Below are positions 16,736-26,292 of a stretch of 64,000 nt of DNA, in pieces. Under the pieces are notes generated by a model, which was given only the letters and a program-made list of their open reading frames with translations, did no database searches and had not been told where the DNA came from. Within the stretch, counting starts at the first letter, position 1. Every line of letters begins with the position of its first letter. The position numbers and the translations under genes were made by a program. This DNA is from Chryseobacterium carnipullorum (GTDB lineage: Bacteria > Bacteroidota > Bacteroidia > Flavobacteriales > Weeksellaceae): assembly GCF_900142785.1 (NCBI RefSeq), contig NZ_FRCD01000009.1, positions 124,001-188,000 of the forward strand, given 5' to 3'.

Positions 16736-19231
16736 TTCAGTTATTGGACGTAGCCAATCTGCTAGTGGTTGATTTTTTAAATAATAGTCAAACCATTGCC
16801 AAATTCTGACGTTCAGATCACGTTGATTTTCTTTTGAGTTAATAGTATGGGTCTCATTAAAATATTCTAATAGTACCGATTTCTTCTGTAACCTTTTCAT
16901 CCCTAAAAAAAACATTTTTGATTGCTCAGGCGAAACATTTCTATCTTTCAATCCTGTCCAGATCAATACCGGCACTTTAACATTTTTAAGATAATAAATT
17001 GGTGAGTATTCCTGATAGTTTTTCCAACTGTCAAATAACTGGTTTTTCATCCGGTATTGTCTGCTCTCCACCCGAAGATAGTTAGGTTCTGACATAACTT
17101 CAGACTGACTTAGTGTCCTAGTTACAAGGTCGGAAACCATTACGCCCGCAACGCCCGTTTTAAAATAACTTGAATTTCCCAAAGCTAATCCCGTTTCGTA
17201 GCCACCAAATGATAATCCCAAGACTCCAATATTTTTTTTATCGACAGAAGCTAATTCTTGGGCAGAATCGATGCTCATTTCTAAAGATGATATAATACTA
17301 TTCTTAATGTTTGAAATATCGTATTGTAAGTCTGGCAAAAGTACAATATAGCCATTCAGCAGATAATGCATATAATTAAAACCATCTCTGGCTGACAAAA
17401 AAGGTTGAGCATAAGTTAGAACATTCAACGATTGCTGTTCATATACATTAACGATGAGGGGATATTTTTTCTTGTTGTCGTAGCCAATAGGAAGTAACAG
17501 GGCAGCATTCGCTCTACCAAAAATTGTCTCGTATTGAAAAATATGATATTTCAAATTTTTAAGTAACGATCTTTCTTCATTTTGAGATTGATACACTATT
17601 TTAATGGCACTCTTGTCAGCAATAGATAATTTTAAAGGCTCAAAAGCAAATTCAGAAGTGAATAAAATGCCATTTTTATAAGGTACTGCTTCCTTATAAT
17701 GTCCTTGATCATAATATGTTGATTTTTTCTTCTTATAATGATACATGCTGAATCCAGTAGTGTAATCCATCATATTAAATCTTTTAAAAATCATTTCTTT
17801 TTCTAAGTCTATCGTTGCCAGTTTTAGATTCCAGGGAGATTCAGAATAATGATCCTGCGTTCGTTGCAACTCGTACTTTAGCTTTTTTTCTTCGCCATTC
17901 GTAATCCTTTCTAAATGATGTGACTTTAAATCAAATATGAGATAATCAAACTCATTAGAAAGCATAACCGCTGATCTGTCTTTGATTAGGATTGTTTTAC
18001 GATCAGGACTATCTGATAAAACAGCTCTTGAATTGTCTTTCCGTTCTTCATCATCTATTGGCAATAAAATATCAGTTTCTGAATCCACGTTATAACTCCT
18101 CCATCTCCCTTCATTGAAATAAACGAATTGTCTCGTGTTGCTGTCCCATAAATAATTTCCGTCATTACTTCTTTTTTTAGCTAATAAATAAGAACTTTTA
18201 CCATAGTCCAAAATCAATTTTAAATCTCTTACAACATTTTCCTGATTTTCTACTTTATCTGAGCTCTGGTCATACACAATAAAATCGCCCTTGTCATTTA
18301 GAAATTTATAGACTGGTGAAACTTCAAATTGATTAGGTGTATACTCCCAATTATGTCTGGCGATATTGTAGATACCAAGATGATGATATAAAATTTGATC
18401 TTTACTGTTTCTATTGGAGTACGTAATTTTAAGGTCAGAATTCTCACTTTTTATCAATTTACTTTTGAGGTACAGCGGCAGCAACAAATGTTCGTCTTCC
18501 CTAATCTCAAAATAAGTATCTAATGATTCAGCCAACTCAAAACCTTCAGGACAACGAATGATTTGTTTATAGAATCGGTCAGCTGAGTTATCCAAAGTAT
18601 ATATCTCCAGCTGCAAAGCCTGCCTATGAAAAAGATATACCTTTGCGCTAGTAAAGCTAATCCAATCAATCTCACTTTCCAAGTTATACGTTTTCGCTCG
18701 CTTCGTTTTCAAATCGACAATTCCCACCTGCTTTCCCGAAGCGTAGATTAATTGCTCAGAATGCTCATCCACTTTGTACGTTTGCACCGTATTTTCTTTC
18801 CATAGGACCTCTCCCGTTTTGGATGTTAAAATTAGCTTCTGTAACCTTGTATCATACAGTAAAACCGAACCTGAACGCTTTAAAACTGTAACTGAGAACC
18901 CACCTTTGACATCATTATACTTCCCTCTTTTTAAATTTTGAAATCTTGTCCTTTCCGAGGTCTGCATAATGAGGTCTTCATCTCCAACAAAACTGTACTT
19001 TATATGTTTTTCAACGACAGTTCCCTTTCCAGTCTTCAAATCAACAATCTCATCTTCATTTTTACCATAAGTATTATTGTGATTCACTACAGCATATTTG
19101 CCGGATGGACTTACGGTTAACAGATCAGTTTTGTAAAATTGACTATAGACCGAATCCAGGCTGTCTATGTTCTGAGAAAAACAATAGGCCTGTGTAAGCA
19201 GAAAAACAAATGTCCAAAACCTAATAACCAT
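16733..19231 (-). CDS. Secreted S9-family (prolyl oligopeptidase type) serine peptidase
   Basis: An 832-residue exported enzyme: signal peptide ending AYCFSQ, an N-terminal beta-propeller-like half, and a C-terminal alpha/beta-hydrolase peptidase domain. The nucleophile is Ser674 in GLSFGGYETG, the acid Asp763 in TGLKDRNVSP, and the base His795 in NETHTINSKE. Its start overlaps the end of the SusD-like gene by 11 bases, so it is co-expressed with the SusC/SusD pair and probably cleaves peptides taken up or displayed by it. The family prefers proline-adjacent bonds in short peptides; the actual substrate is unknown. Confidence 0.87.
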   Translation of the reverse strand: MVIRFWTFVFLLTQAYCFSQNIDSLDSVYSQFYKTDLLTVSPSGKYAVVNHNNTYGKNEDEIVDLKTGKGTVVEKHIKYSFVGDEDLIMQTSERTRFQNLKRGKYNDVKGGFSVTVLKRSGSVLLYDTRLQKLILTSKTGEVLWKENTVQTYKVDEHSEQLIYASGKQVGIVDLKTKRAKTYNLESEIDWISFTSAKVYLFHRQALQLEIYTLDNSADRFYKQIIRCPEGFELAESLDTYFEIREDEHLLLPLYLKSKLIKSENSDLKITYSNRNSKDQILYHHLGIYNIARHNWEYTPNQFEVSPVYKFLNDKGDFIVYDQSSDKVENQENVVRDLKLILDYGKSSYLLAKKRSNDGNYLWDSNTRQFVYFNEGRWRSYNVDSETDILLPIDDEERKDNSRAVLSDSPDRKTILIKDRSAVMLSNEFDYLIFDLKSHHLERITNGEEKKLKYELQRTQDHYSESPWNLKLATIDLEKEMIFKRFNMMDYTTGFSMYHYKKKKSTYYDQGHYKEAVPYKNGILFTSEFAFEPLKLSIADKSAIKIVYQSQNEERSLLKNLKYHIFQYETIFGRANAALLLPIGYDNKKKYPLIVNVYEQQSLNVLTYAQPFLSARDGFNYMHYLLNGYIVLLPDLQYDISNIKNSIISSLEMSIDSAQELASVDKKNIGVLGLSFGGYETGLALGNSSYFKTGVAGVMVSDLVTRTLSQSEVMSEPNYLRVESRQYRMKNQLFDSWKNYQEYSPIYYLKNVKVPVLIWTGLKDRNVSPEQSKMFFLGMKRLQKKSVLLEYFNETHTINSKENQRDLNVRIWQWFDYYLKNQPLADWLRPITE

Positions 19232-20615
19232 TATTCTGAGGGTTTAAATTAGGATTTAACAAAAGTTCCTTTTCCGGTAACGGCAACAATTTAAAGTTCG
19301 GCTTCCACCCGGATTTCTTTACTTGCATCACATCATCCAACAGATTGTAATGACGAAGATCAAAGAAACGGTGTCCAAACTCTGTGAATAGTTCAAACCT
19401 TCTCTCTTTGATAATGGCATTCAGCAAAAAGGCGGAATCCGAAGTATTTGCAATACCGTTTAAACCAGCTCGGGTACGGACCGAATTAATGTCAGCAACC
19501 GCCGCATTGTACTGAGCCATCTTCAACATAGCCTCAGCTCTTATTAAATACAACTCCTCCACTCGTAAGATCACAGAATATTCCATCGTTGTGGCACTGC
19601 TGGAGTACTGTTGGTATTTAAAGGGGTAATAGTAAGTTTTGTTTTGTGAATCCTTGATCTGCGCAACCCAGGAACTGAACCTTTTATCGCCGGTTTCAAA
19701 CTCGGAGATAAAATCCTGCCGAAGCGCAACATTTGAAGGTGGTGCTGTTTTGATAATAAATACGTTGCCCTGATAAGTATTGTATCCTGCACCATAAGGC
19801 AATAGTTGCCAAATACTGCTGGTGCTGTCTTTTAAGAACAACTTATCTAGGACTTCCATCTGATACTGCGGATTGTTGATAACAAGATCGCAATAATGCT
19901 TAGCACTACCCCAGTCGGATTGATAGTAGCCAATTCTTGCAAGCAAAGCATAAGATGCCATCTTTGTGGGATAAATTCTACTGCCTTTAGGTAGTGTTTC
20001 CGGCAGCAGGGCAAGTGATGCTTCAAGATCATTCCTACATTTTAAATAAACTTCATCAACACTGATTTTACCTATACTTTGATTAACCTCATAAGCTGTT
20101 GTTGTAACATAAGGTACAGCACCGTAAGTCAATGCAAGATAAAGATGAAGGATGGAACGTAAAAACAGTGCTTCTCCTTTGAGCTGAGCCTTCACCGCAG
20201 TGCTCAGCTGATCTGAATTTTCCACCCCTTCAATCACTGCATTGATATTGTAGATCTGAGTGTAACTTGTATTCCATACCGTACTGATTTTATCTGTACT
20301 GGCAGTATGGCTCAATTGATAGAAAATTGAAGCATCCGTTGTGGCAGCGCCATAAGACTGTAGCTCATCAATATAGGATCCCCAGATCACCTGCGCTCCT
20401 GATGAAGAACCAGACAGAAATCCTGACTCTTCCAGCGACCTGTAGATTCCTGCCATGGCAGCCTTTGCCAACTGGTCATCTTTAAAGACCACATCTCTTG
20501 TTATTTGATTTTTTGGCAATCCAACATCCGTAAACTCATCACAGCTTTTACAAAGCAGAAGGGATATGATTAAAATTGACAGTAGAATAATATTTCTGAT
20601 AATTGTATTTTTCAT
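19221..20615 (-). CDS. SusD/RagB-family outer-membrane lipoprotein
   Basis: A 464-residue SusD/RagB-type surface lipoprotein with a lipobox around LLLCKSC (residues about 19-25), TPR-like helices and the usual C-terminal sequence ERRFELFTEFGHRFFDLRHY. SusD proteins form the lid over the paired SusC channel and capture nutrient. It sits 13 bases after the SusC gene and overlaps the S9 peptidase gene. With a peptidase rather than glycosidases nearby, peptides are more likely cargo than glycans, as for the RagAB system. Confidence 0.92.
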   Translation of the reverse strand: MKNTIIRNIILLSILIISLLLCKSCDEFTDVGLPKNQITRDVVFKDDQLAKAAMAGIYRSLEESGFLSGSSSGAQVIWGSYIDELQSYGAATTDASIFYQLSHTASTDKISTVWNTSYTQIYNINAVIEGVENSDQLSTAVKAQLKGEALFLRSILHLYLALTYGAVPYVTTTAYEVNQSIGKISVDEVYLKCRNDLEASLALLPETLPKGSRIYPTKMASYALLARIGYYQSDWGSAKHYCDLVINNPQYQMEVLDKLFLKDSTSSIWQLLPYGAGYNTYQGNVFIIKTAPPSNVALRQDFISEFETGDKRFSSWVAQIKDSQNKTYYYPFKYQQYSSSATTMEYSVILRVEELYLIRAEAMLKMAQYNAAVADINSVRTRAGLNGIANTSDSAFLLNAIIKERRFELFTEFGHRFFDLRHYNLLDDVMQVKKSGWKPNFKLLPLPEKELLLNPNLNPQNNGY

Positions 20616-20628
20616 GATAATTAAGGTA

Positions 20629-23600
20629 CTAATAGGTTAATGAAAATCCACAACTGATGACGCGTAATGGACTGCTGTATCCTGCTAACATAAATTCAGG
20701 ATTACTGCCCTTATAGTTGGAGAATACAAAGAGGTTTTGCCCACTTGCAAAGATCTTCGCCTTGAGTTTGCTTTGATTCAATGACGGAATTGTGTACGTC
20801 AATGTCGCATTCTTGACCCTCACTGTAAAAGAATCCGATACCGTTGCATCACTGTTGATAAAGAGTGAGCTTGTTGTTGCAGCTGCAGGATTAAAGCCGG
20901 CACTGGGCTTCTGAAACTGGGCATCAGGATTATCCGGGGTCCAATAATCATTGTACATTGCAGGTCGGTTGGCCATTACCCCTAAGTTATTGTACATCGA
21001 GTACGCATTATACTGACTTTGACTGACAAATTGCAGAAGCACGTCAAAAGTCCAGTTTCTATATTGTACACTATTTTGAAGGCCACCATACCAGTACTCT
21101 TTCAGCTCCTTACTCACCACACGGTCCGCAGTATTGATAATCCCGTCCTTATTGGCATCATAAAAAGTATAGAGTCCCGTTACAGGATCGATGCCCGTAT
21201 ATTGGTATAATTTGACCAATGATGTAGACTTTCCAACCTCAAATTTGTTGGAATAGGTTGAAGTAGCCAGATTAGGAAACTCAAGCAGTTGATTTTCAGG
21301 CAACGTGAAATTGAGATTAGTCGTCCACTTCCAGTTTACTGATTGTACATTGACCGACTGGAACGAGATCTCTAGACCTCTGTTTCTCACCGTGGCATCA
21401 AGATTCGCCTGGATACTTGTAAATCCGACCGTGGCCGGCATTGGGATTCCAACCAACTGATTAGAGCTTATGTTATGATAATAGCCTAATGTAAAATTCA
21501 ATCGTTCCTTAAACAATCCCATTTCCAGAGCTGCCTCAAATTTCCTTGTAAGCTCCCAGCCAAAATTTTTATTATAAAGCCTTTGCGGTACCAAGCCTGA
21601 ACTGCCACCATATGACCCGCCGCTAGATTGGTAGGTATCGTAATACTGATAGTCGCCAATTTGATCATTACCAGCCACCCCATAACTTGTTCTCAATTTT
21701 CCAAAACTCAGCCAGGACGAGTCTTTCAGCATATTTTCTTCAGAAAAAAGCCAGGCCGCACCTAAAGCACCAAAGTTGGCATATCGCCTGTCGGAACCAA
21801 ACCTGCTGGAACCATCTCGCCTTCCCGTTAAATTCAGAAAATACCGTTTGTTAAATCCGTAATTAAGCCTTGCATATACAGCCTGATAGCGGTAAAGTGT
21901 TTCACTGGCGCTAGGAACCGTGATGGTAGTTGCCGCTGCAATATTGGTCAACATTTCATCAGAAGGAAAATTTTTGGCGAGGATCACTACATTGTCAGAC
22001 TTCTGTTCCTGTAACGAAGCACCCAACAAAGCTGACAGCTTATGTTTACCCCACCTTTTTTCATAATTCAGCTGGGGCTCCAGTATCCAACTCTGATTCT
22101 GCTTCTGTCCTTTTCTTATTGATGAATTACTGCTTCCTATATTGCTTGCAGGATTGTAAGTCGTCTTTGGAAATAATTTTTGGTCATAAGCATTATAACT
22201 GCTGTAGCCCGTGTTGAGGTTGACAGAAAACCCGCCTCCCATATTGTAGCTGGATGTAATGTTGGCATTCAAGCTGTTGGTTTTAACAGAATAGGTCTGC
22301 GTTGCAGGTCCCATCGGATTCGAAAACGTACTGTTCTCCCAATTGATCTTATGATCAGCCGTATAGAGGTCAGGTGCATTGGGAGCCAACGAAGCATACA
22401 GAATATTAAAGTCTGTCGGAGGCAGGACATTGTTTTGTAAAGCTGCTGTACCATTAAACCCTATCTGGAATCTTCGGTCTTTACTCGAGTGGTTGAGGTT
22501 AATGCCTAAGTTATTTCTGGTGTAGTGGTAACTTCCCGGAAATACTGTTGTTTCTTCATTGTGACCACCGGAAACCGAGAATTGTGTATTGCCGCTTCCG
22601 CCAGATACACTGAGCTGTACATCTGAAAATTCAGCCTGATTGCCGACGAAGTATTTCTGCCAGTCTGTATTTTTTGTAGAACTCCACACCCCATTGACAT
22701 CGTAGGCATTGGCAGGAATCGCAATACCATCATTGGCGAAAGCCAGTTTACGCATTGCCGTATATTCCTCAAGAGTCATCATTTTAGGAAGGTTGGTCAT
22801 ATCGCCAAGACCATAACTTGTTCTCAGACTTACCTCTGTTCGCTCCTTCTTTCCTTTTTTAGTAGTGATCAATATGACGCCATTGGCACCCTTGCTACCA
22901 TAAATGGCGGTTGCATCAGCATCCTTCAAAACTTCGAAGGACTCGATGTCTTCAGGGTTAATGGAATTTAGGGGATTGGTTTCACTGAAAGGCATAATAT
23001 TTCCGGACATTCCGGTATTAAAATCATTGATTTGAGGTAAAGGAACACCATCGACTATGCATAACGGTTTATTGCCGTCATAGCCTGTAGAAGCATAGCT
23101 TCTTAAACTGTTTCTACCCCTGATCTGCACATCGAAACCACTTCCGGGAACACCTGAATTCTGTGTAATCGTCACACCCGGCATCCTGCCCTGCATGGCT
23201 GATAATACATTATTCACAGGCTGGTTTTCTATGTCTTTTGCCGTGACCTTGGCTATACTTCCGGTACTTTCTTTCTCTCTTACTTTGTAGTAGCCGGCGT
23301 TGAGAATAACTTCTTCGATTCCCTTTACTTTTTGTTCTAAGCTGATATTGACGACGGTCTGATTGGTGGCTGTGATTCGTTCTTGAGCGTAATCAGGATG
23401 TCTGAACAATAGGATGGGATTTTCTGCTGAAACCTGTAATTGGTAGGTTCCGTTTTCGCTGGTGGTCGTTATCTGATCGCTTCCCTCTTGGGAGATGGTT
23501 ACTCCTGAAAGTGGTTTGTTGGATGCAGTAACGGTACCGGAAATGGTGCGTGTTTGGGCTTTTGTGTTGGTGCTGATAGCGGTCAACATAAGGCCAAAGA

Positions 23601-23634
23601 AAATACCTCCTATCTTGTAATAGGAATTTTTCAT
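20629..23634 (-). CDS. SusC/RagA-family TonB-dependent outer-membrane transporter
   Basis: A 1001-residue SusC/RagA protein: signal peptide ending TNTKAQ, an N-terminal carboxypeptidase-like domain (residues about 30-110), a plug with the Sus signatures SGVPGSGFDVQIRGRNSL and DADATAIYGSKGANGVILI, then a 22-strand barrel ending in aromatic residues (SFSLTY). It imports a bound nutrient using TonB energy. First gene of the SusC-SusD-S9 unit; the 630-base leader region upstream contains strong secondary structure. Substrate unknown, peptides inferred from context. Confidence 0.93.
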   Translation of the reverse strand: MKNSYYKIGGIFFGLMLTAISTNTKAQTRTISGTVTASNKPLSGVTISQEGSDQITTTSENGTYQLQVSAENPILLFRHPDYAQERITATNQTVVNISLEQKVKGIEEVILNAGYYKVREKESTGSIAKVTAKDIENQPVNNVLSAMQGRMPGVTITQNSGVPGSGFDVQIRGRNSLRSYASTGYDGNKPLCIVDGVPLPQINDFNTGMSGNIMPFSETNPLNSINPEDIESFEVLKDADATAIYGSKGANGVILITTKKGKKERTEVSLRTSYGLGDMTNLPKMMTLEEYTAMRKLAFANDGIAIPANAYDVNGVWSSTKNTDWQKYFVGNQAEFSDVQLSVSGGSGNTQFSVSGGHNEETTVFPGSYHYTRNNLGINLNHSSKDRRFQIGFNGTAALQNNVLPPTDFNILYASLAPNAPDLYTADHKINWENSTFSNPMGPATQTYSVKTNSLNANITSSYNMGGGFSVNLNTGYSSYNAYDQKLFPKTTYNPASNIGSSNSSIRKGQKQNQSWILEPQLNYEKRWGKHKLSALLGASLQEQKSDNVVILAKNFPSDEMLTNIAAATTITVPSASETLYRYQAVYARLNYGFNKRYFLNLTGRRDGSSRFGSDRRYANFGALGAAWLFSEENMLKDSSWLSFGKLRTSYGVAGNDQIGDYQYYDTYQSSGGSYGGSSGLVPQRLYNKNFGWELTRKFEAALEMGLFKERLNFTLGYYHNISSNQLVGIPMPATVGFTSIQANLDATVRNRGLEISFQSVNVQSVNWKWTTNLNFTLPENQLLEFPNLATSTYSNKFEVGKSTSLVKLYQYTGIDPVTGLYTFYDANKDGIINTADRVVSKELKEYWYGGLQNSVQYRNWTFDVLLQFVSQSQYNAYSMYNNLGVMANRPAMYNDYWTPDNPDAQFQKPSAGFNPAAATTSSLFINSDATVSDSFTVRVKNATLTYTIPSLNQSKLKAKIFASGQNLFVFSNYKGSNPEFMLAGYSSPLRVISCGFSLTY

Positions 23635-24021
23635 AGATTTGTAAAAGGTTTTTAATCGTTAAATTAATTACTGATCTGCTCTTTCCCTATGTCGTCAAAC
23701 TGTATGGGAAGGGGCTTTTTTGTTTTTTTATTTTTTGTAATTAATGTGATGGATTCATCGATGGATAAAAACTTTCCTGATGCCCTTTGGTATGAAAAAG
23801 GACTGGTGAGGTTCTGTAAGCAGTGACCGCAAGGCACCGGAAAGCATTTAATATGAATGAAATCTGTGTCCCGTGTGAGCTATTGAAAGCCGCAATAGGT
23901 TGTACCTTCCTATTGTATCGTGTAATCTGATACTGTATTTTAGGAAGCGGGCTTAGATTTTATTGTAGAGGTAAGGCGAACAGCATTGAAAGAAAAACGG
24001 CATGGGACTCAACATATCCGA

Positions 24022-24124
24022 ACAGAGGTACTGGTATACACATCCCAAGATAAGTGAGCCCACGCCTAGGTCGTGAGCTACTTTACTTATCATCTTAGGG
24101 ATTTAAAAATTACCAGTTTTCTGT
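24022..24124. repeat. Long imperfect inverted repeat, about 103 bases
   Basis: The outer arms ACAGAGGTACTGGTA (24022-24036) and TACCAGTTTTCTGT (24111-24124) pair. Inside them ATCCCAAGATAAGT (from 24042) pairs with ACTTATCATCTTAGGGAT (ending 24102), and the centre CACGCCTAGGTCGTG is a near-palindrome. The whole could fold as one long hairpin. There is no ORF within and no T-run. It could be a structured leader for SusC, a miniature mobile repeat, or the border of the AT-rich island. Confidence 0.55.
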
Positions 24125-24170
24125 CCAAGACTCTAAGCAATAGCTTCTAATATTTCTTTGAAGTATCGCA

Positions 24171-24236
24171 AAGTTACATTTCTGTAACTTATTTTACAAA
24201 TATAATAAAAAATTACATACAACACATATATGTGTT
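24171..24236. promoter_or_regulatory. Two palindromes upstream of XRE regulator
   Basis: AAGTTACA-TTTC-TGTAACTT at 24171-24190 and the perfect 16-bp palindrome AACACATATATGTGTT at 24221-24236 lie 35-100 bases before the XRE-type regulator gene. Both are likely operators, possibly autoregulatory. Confidence 0.5.
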
Positions 24237-24270
24237 TATGAAAAATTAAAGAAATCCCAAAATTTACTAA

Positions 24271-24579
24271 ATGTATATATGGGAAGTAGATGAATTAAAA
24301 TTTCAAGTTGGAAAAATATTTCAATTTCATAGATTGAAAGGTAAACTTTCGCAATTGCAACTTGGCAATGAGATTAATCTTTCAAGTAATCAAGTTGGTA
24401 GAATTGAAAGAGCAGAAACTAATCCAACTATAGAAAGTATCGTAAAATTTTGTAATTTTTTCAAAATTGACATATTAATTTTGTTTACAAAGTTGACTGA
24501 CATTGAATATGAAAAACTTCAAATTGAAATTAAAGAATTACAAAAAGAATTTAAAAATCATAATAGAAGAAAATCCTAA
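24271..24579 (+). CDS. XRE-family HTH transcription regulator
   Basis: A 102-residue protein that is essentially one XRE/Cro-type helix-turn-helix domain (SQLQLGNEINLSSNQVGRIERAETNPTIES in outline; recognition helix around SSNQVGRIERA) followed by a short charged coil. It begins the AT-rich island and is preceded by two palindromes and followed at once by a terminator. It resembles the small repressors of restriction-modification and toxin systems, but no partner gene overlaps it. Confidence 0.85.
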   Translation: MYIWEVDELKFQVGKIFQFHRLKGKLSQLQLGNEINLSSNQVGRIERAETNPTIESIVKFCNFFKIDILILFTKLTDIEYEKLQIEIKELQKEFKNHNRRKS

Positions 24580-24605
24580 CTCAAAAAAGTTAGGGTTTTT
24601 ATTTT
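24575..24605 (+). terminator. Intrinsic terminator after XRE gene
   Basis: CCTAACT (24575-24581) and AGTTAGG (24589-24595) form a stem with an A-rich loop, followed by GTTTTTATTTT. The XRE stop codon lies in the left arm. Confidence 0.8.
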
Positions 24606-24840
24606 ACATTTCAATTTCCTTGTAGAAACGGTCAGAGCATTGCCGGGGAACTTCTTCTGTTTCCTAAGCATCTTTTTGCAATGAGTCTATCCAAATTAAA
24701 ATCCCTTATAAGCAACGACTCATTTAATATTATAGATTTTTGAGTTTTATCTTGATCTATCAGTATGAAAGTATTATTCAAAAATAATGTTATTATTTTT
24801 GAAATTTCGGAAAGTTGAAAAAATTCACGACAGTAGTTTG

Positions 24841-24848
24841 TATATTTG
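24841..24848 (+). promoter_or_regulatory. -7 promoter box for the channel gene
   Basis: TATATTTG matches the Bacteroidota -7 consensus TAnnTTTG and lies 16 bases before the ATG of the channel gene. A TTG at 24815-24817 is 23 bases upstream, at the long end of accepted spacing. Confidence 0.5.
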
Positions 24849-24864
24849 GTTATAGTAATAACTT

Positions 24865-26256
24865 ATGATTGATATAATAGATACGATTTATGAGGAAAAT
24901 ATTGGAATTTCGGAAGATGATTTATTAGCCAAAATTATTCACATCGAAAGATTGACGCCATTAGATTTATGGCTCTTACCTCAATATGTCTTTGATGAAT
25001 GGCGAAAAAAACATGACTATCCAATCATATTTGATAATTTTAAAAGAAGATTAAAAAAATTTGATGATTGGATGAAAGAATATTCATTATCACAAGATAT
25101 TCTTTTCGACGGTTATATAAGTAGTTTCATTGAAAATAAATATACTGAAAACAAGGAAATTAAAACAAAACACTTATTGAAAGTCACCTATAAAAATAGA
25201 ACCAAATATCAGGTTTGGGACAACTATGAGGTGGACTTTGCACAAAATGATGATGAAATTGAATATGAATATGTAAAAGAATTTTTAGGCTATTTAGATT
25301 GGTGCGAAAATAAAAACATTGACAGCGATTTTTTAAAACAGATAAATCGTTACGGACGAGGTTCAGAATACGAAGAAGTTTTTTACAATTTTGACCTTCG
25401 TTTACTGAAAATGGGAGGAATTGAGCCACCTACAAACGGATTAAATCAAATTTTAAGGCCAAAAAAAATTGAATTTGTCAATGTTAATGGTTTAAAATTA
25501 AATGAGGAAATTAGCAACAATCAATCTATTGAATTTAATTATTGCACAATTGATAACTTGACTTGTAAACATCTGAAAATATTGTTTATAACATTTCGCA
25601 ATACCAGTGTTCAAAACTTGAATATGTTTAATTCACAAATTAGCAATTGGAAATTTATTAATTCTAATGTTACGGGGAGAATTACCGACAGTTCAATGAA
25701 AAATATAAGGATTTGGGGAGGGCAGTTTATTCCTATTTTTCAAAATGCAGATTTAGAAAATTTTGGAGTTTGGTTTTCTAATATTAAACATTCTGAAAAT
25801 TTTGACAGGACATTTAGAGCCCTATATAAGGCAAATAATGAATTAGGCAATTATAAGATAGCAAATGATTTTAAAATTAAAGAATTAGATTATAAAAGAT
25901 TAAAAGCAAAAGGTTTTAAAAACAAAATTGCTTGGAATTTTGATAAATATTTTTGGGGATATGGTAGAGAACCAAAAAGAATTTTAATAGTTATCTTTTT
26001 GACAATCTTGATATTTGCTTTTATTTATTCTGTAGTATCAAAGGATATTATTCCAAAAGAAATTGATAATGATTTAAGTTATTTTGAAAAGTTTTGTTAT
26101 GGATTGTATTGCAGTATAATAAGTTTTGTGACACTTGGTTTTAGTGATATTTTTCCACGAACAGGAATAACTAAAATTATTGTTTCAATAGAAGCAATTA
26201 TCGGAGCGTTATCAATGGGTGCATTTGTTGTAAGCTTAACAAAGATAAAAGATTGA
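24865..26256 (+). CDS. Potassium-channel-type protein with large cytoplasmic pentapeptide-like domain
   Basis: A 463-residue protein. The last 100 residues form a two-helix ion channel (Ion_trans_2 type): helix RILIVIFLTILIFAFIYSVV, pore segment with filter-like TLGFSD in place of the usual TVGYGD, and helix IVSIEAIIGALSMGAFVVSL. The middle (about 200-320) is a run of short strands resembling a degenerate pentapeptide solenoid, joined by the linker ALYKANNELGNYKIANDF and WGYGREPKR, which is characteristic of pentapeptide-channel fusions. The N-terminal 190 residues are unrecognised. The position in an AT-rich accessory island suggests a membrane-depolarising stress or defence effector; that is inference. 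Confidence 0.72.
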   Translation: MIDIIDTIYEENIGISEDDLLAKIIHIERLTPLDLWLLPQYVFDEWRKKHDYPIIFDNFKRRLKKFDDWMKEYSLSQDILFDGYISSFIENKYTENKEIKTKHLLKVTYKNRTKYQVWDNYEVDFAQNDDEIEYEYVKEFLGYLDWCENKNIDSDFLKQINRYGRGSEYEEVFYNFDLRLLKMGGIEPPTNGLNQILRPKKIEFVNVNGLKLNEEISNNQSIEFNYCTIDNLTCKHLKILFITFRNTSVQNLNMFNSQISNWKFINSNVTGRITDSSMKNIRIWGGQFIPIFQNADLENFGVWFSNIKHSENFDRTFRALYKANNELGNYKIANDFKIKELDYKRLKAKGFKNKIAWNFDKYFWGYGREPKRILIVIFLTILIFAFIYSVVSKDIIPKEIDNDLSYFEKFCYGLYCSIISFVTLGFSDIFPRTGITKIIVSIEAIIGALSMGAFVVSLTKIKD

Positions 26257-26292
26257 AGATTATTGTAATTTTGATTAAACTAATAAACAAAG

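Larger units (their letters stand above)
23635..24270. other. Non-coding region between SusC operon and AT-rich island
   Basis: A 636-base stretch without an ORF of note. From the SusC side it has a CAATAGG/CCTATTG hairpin (about 23892-23914), then the long imperfect inverted repeat at 24022-24124, and last two palindromes close to the XRE regulator. Base composition shifts to strongly AT-rich at about 24140, which may be the border of an insertion. Confidence 0.5.

Noticed and set aside
23800-24125. Cobalamin riboswitch in the SusC leader
   Set aside because: No B12-box-like string could be found on the minus strand, although the region is structured.
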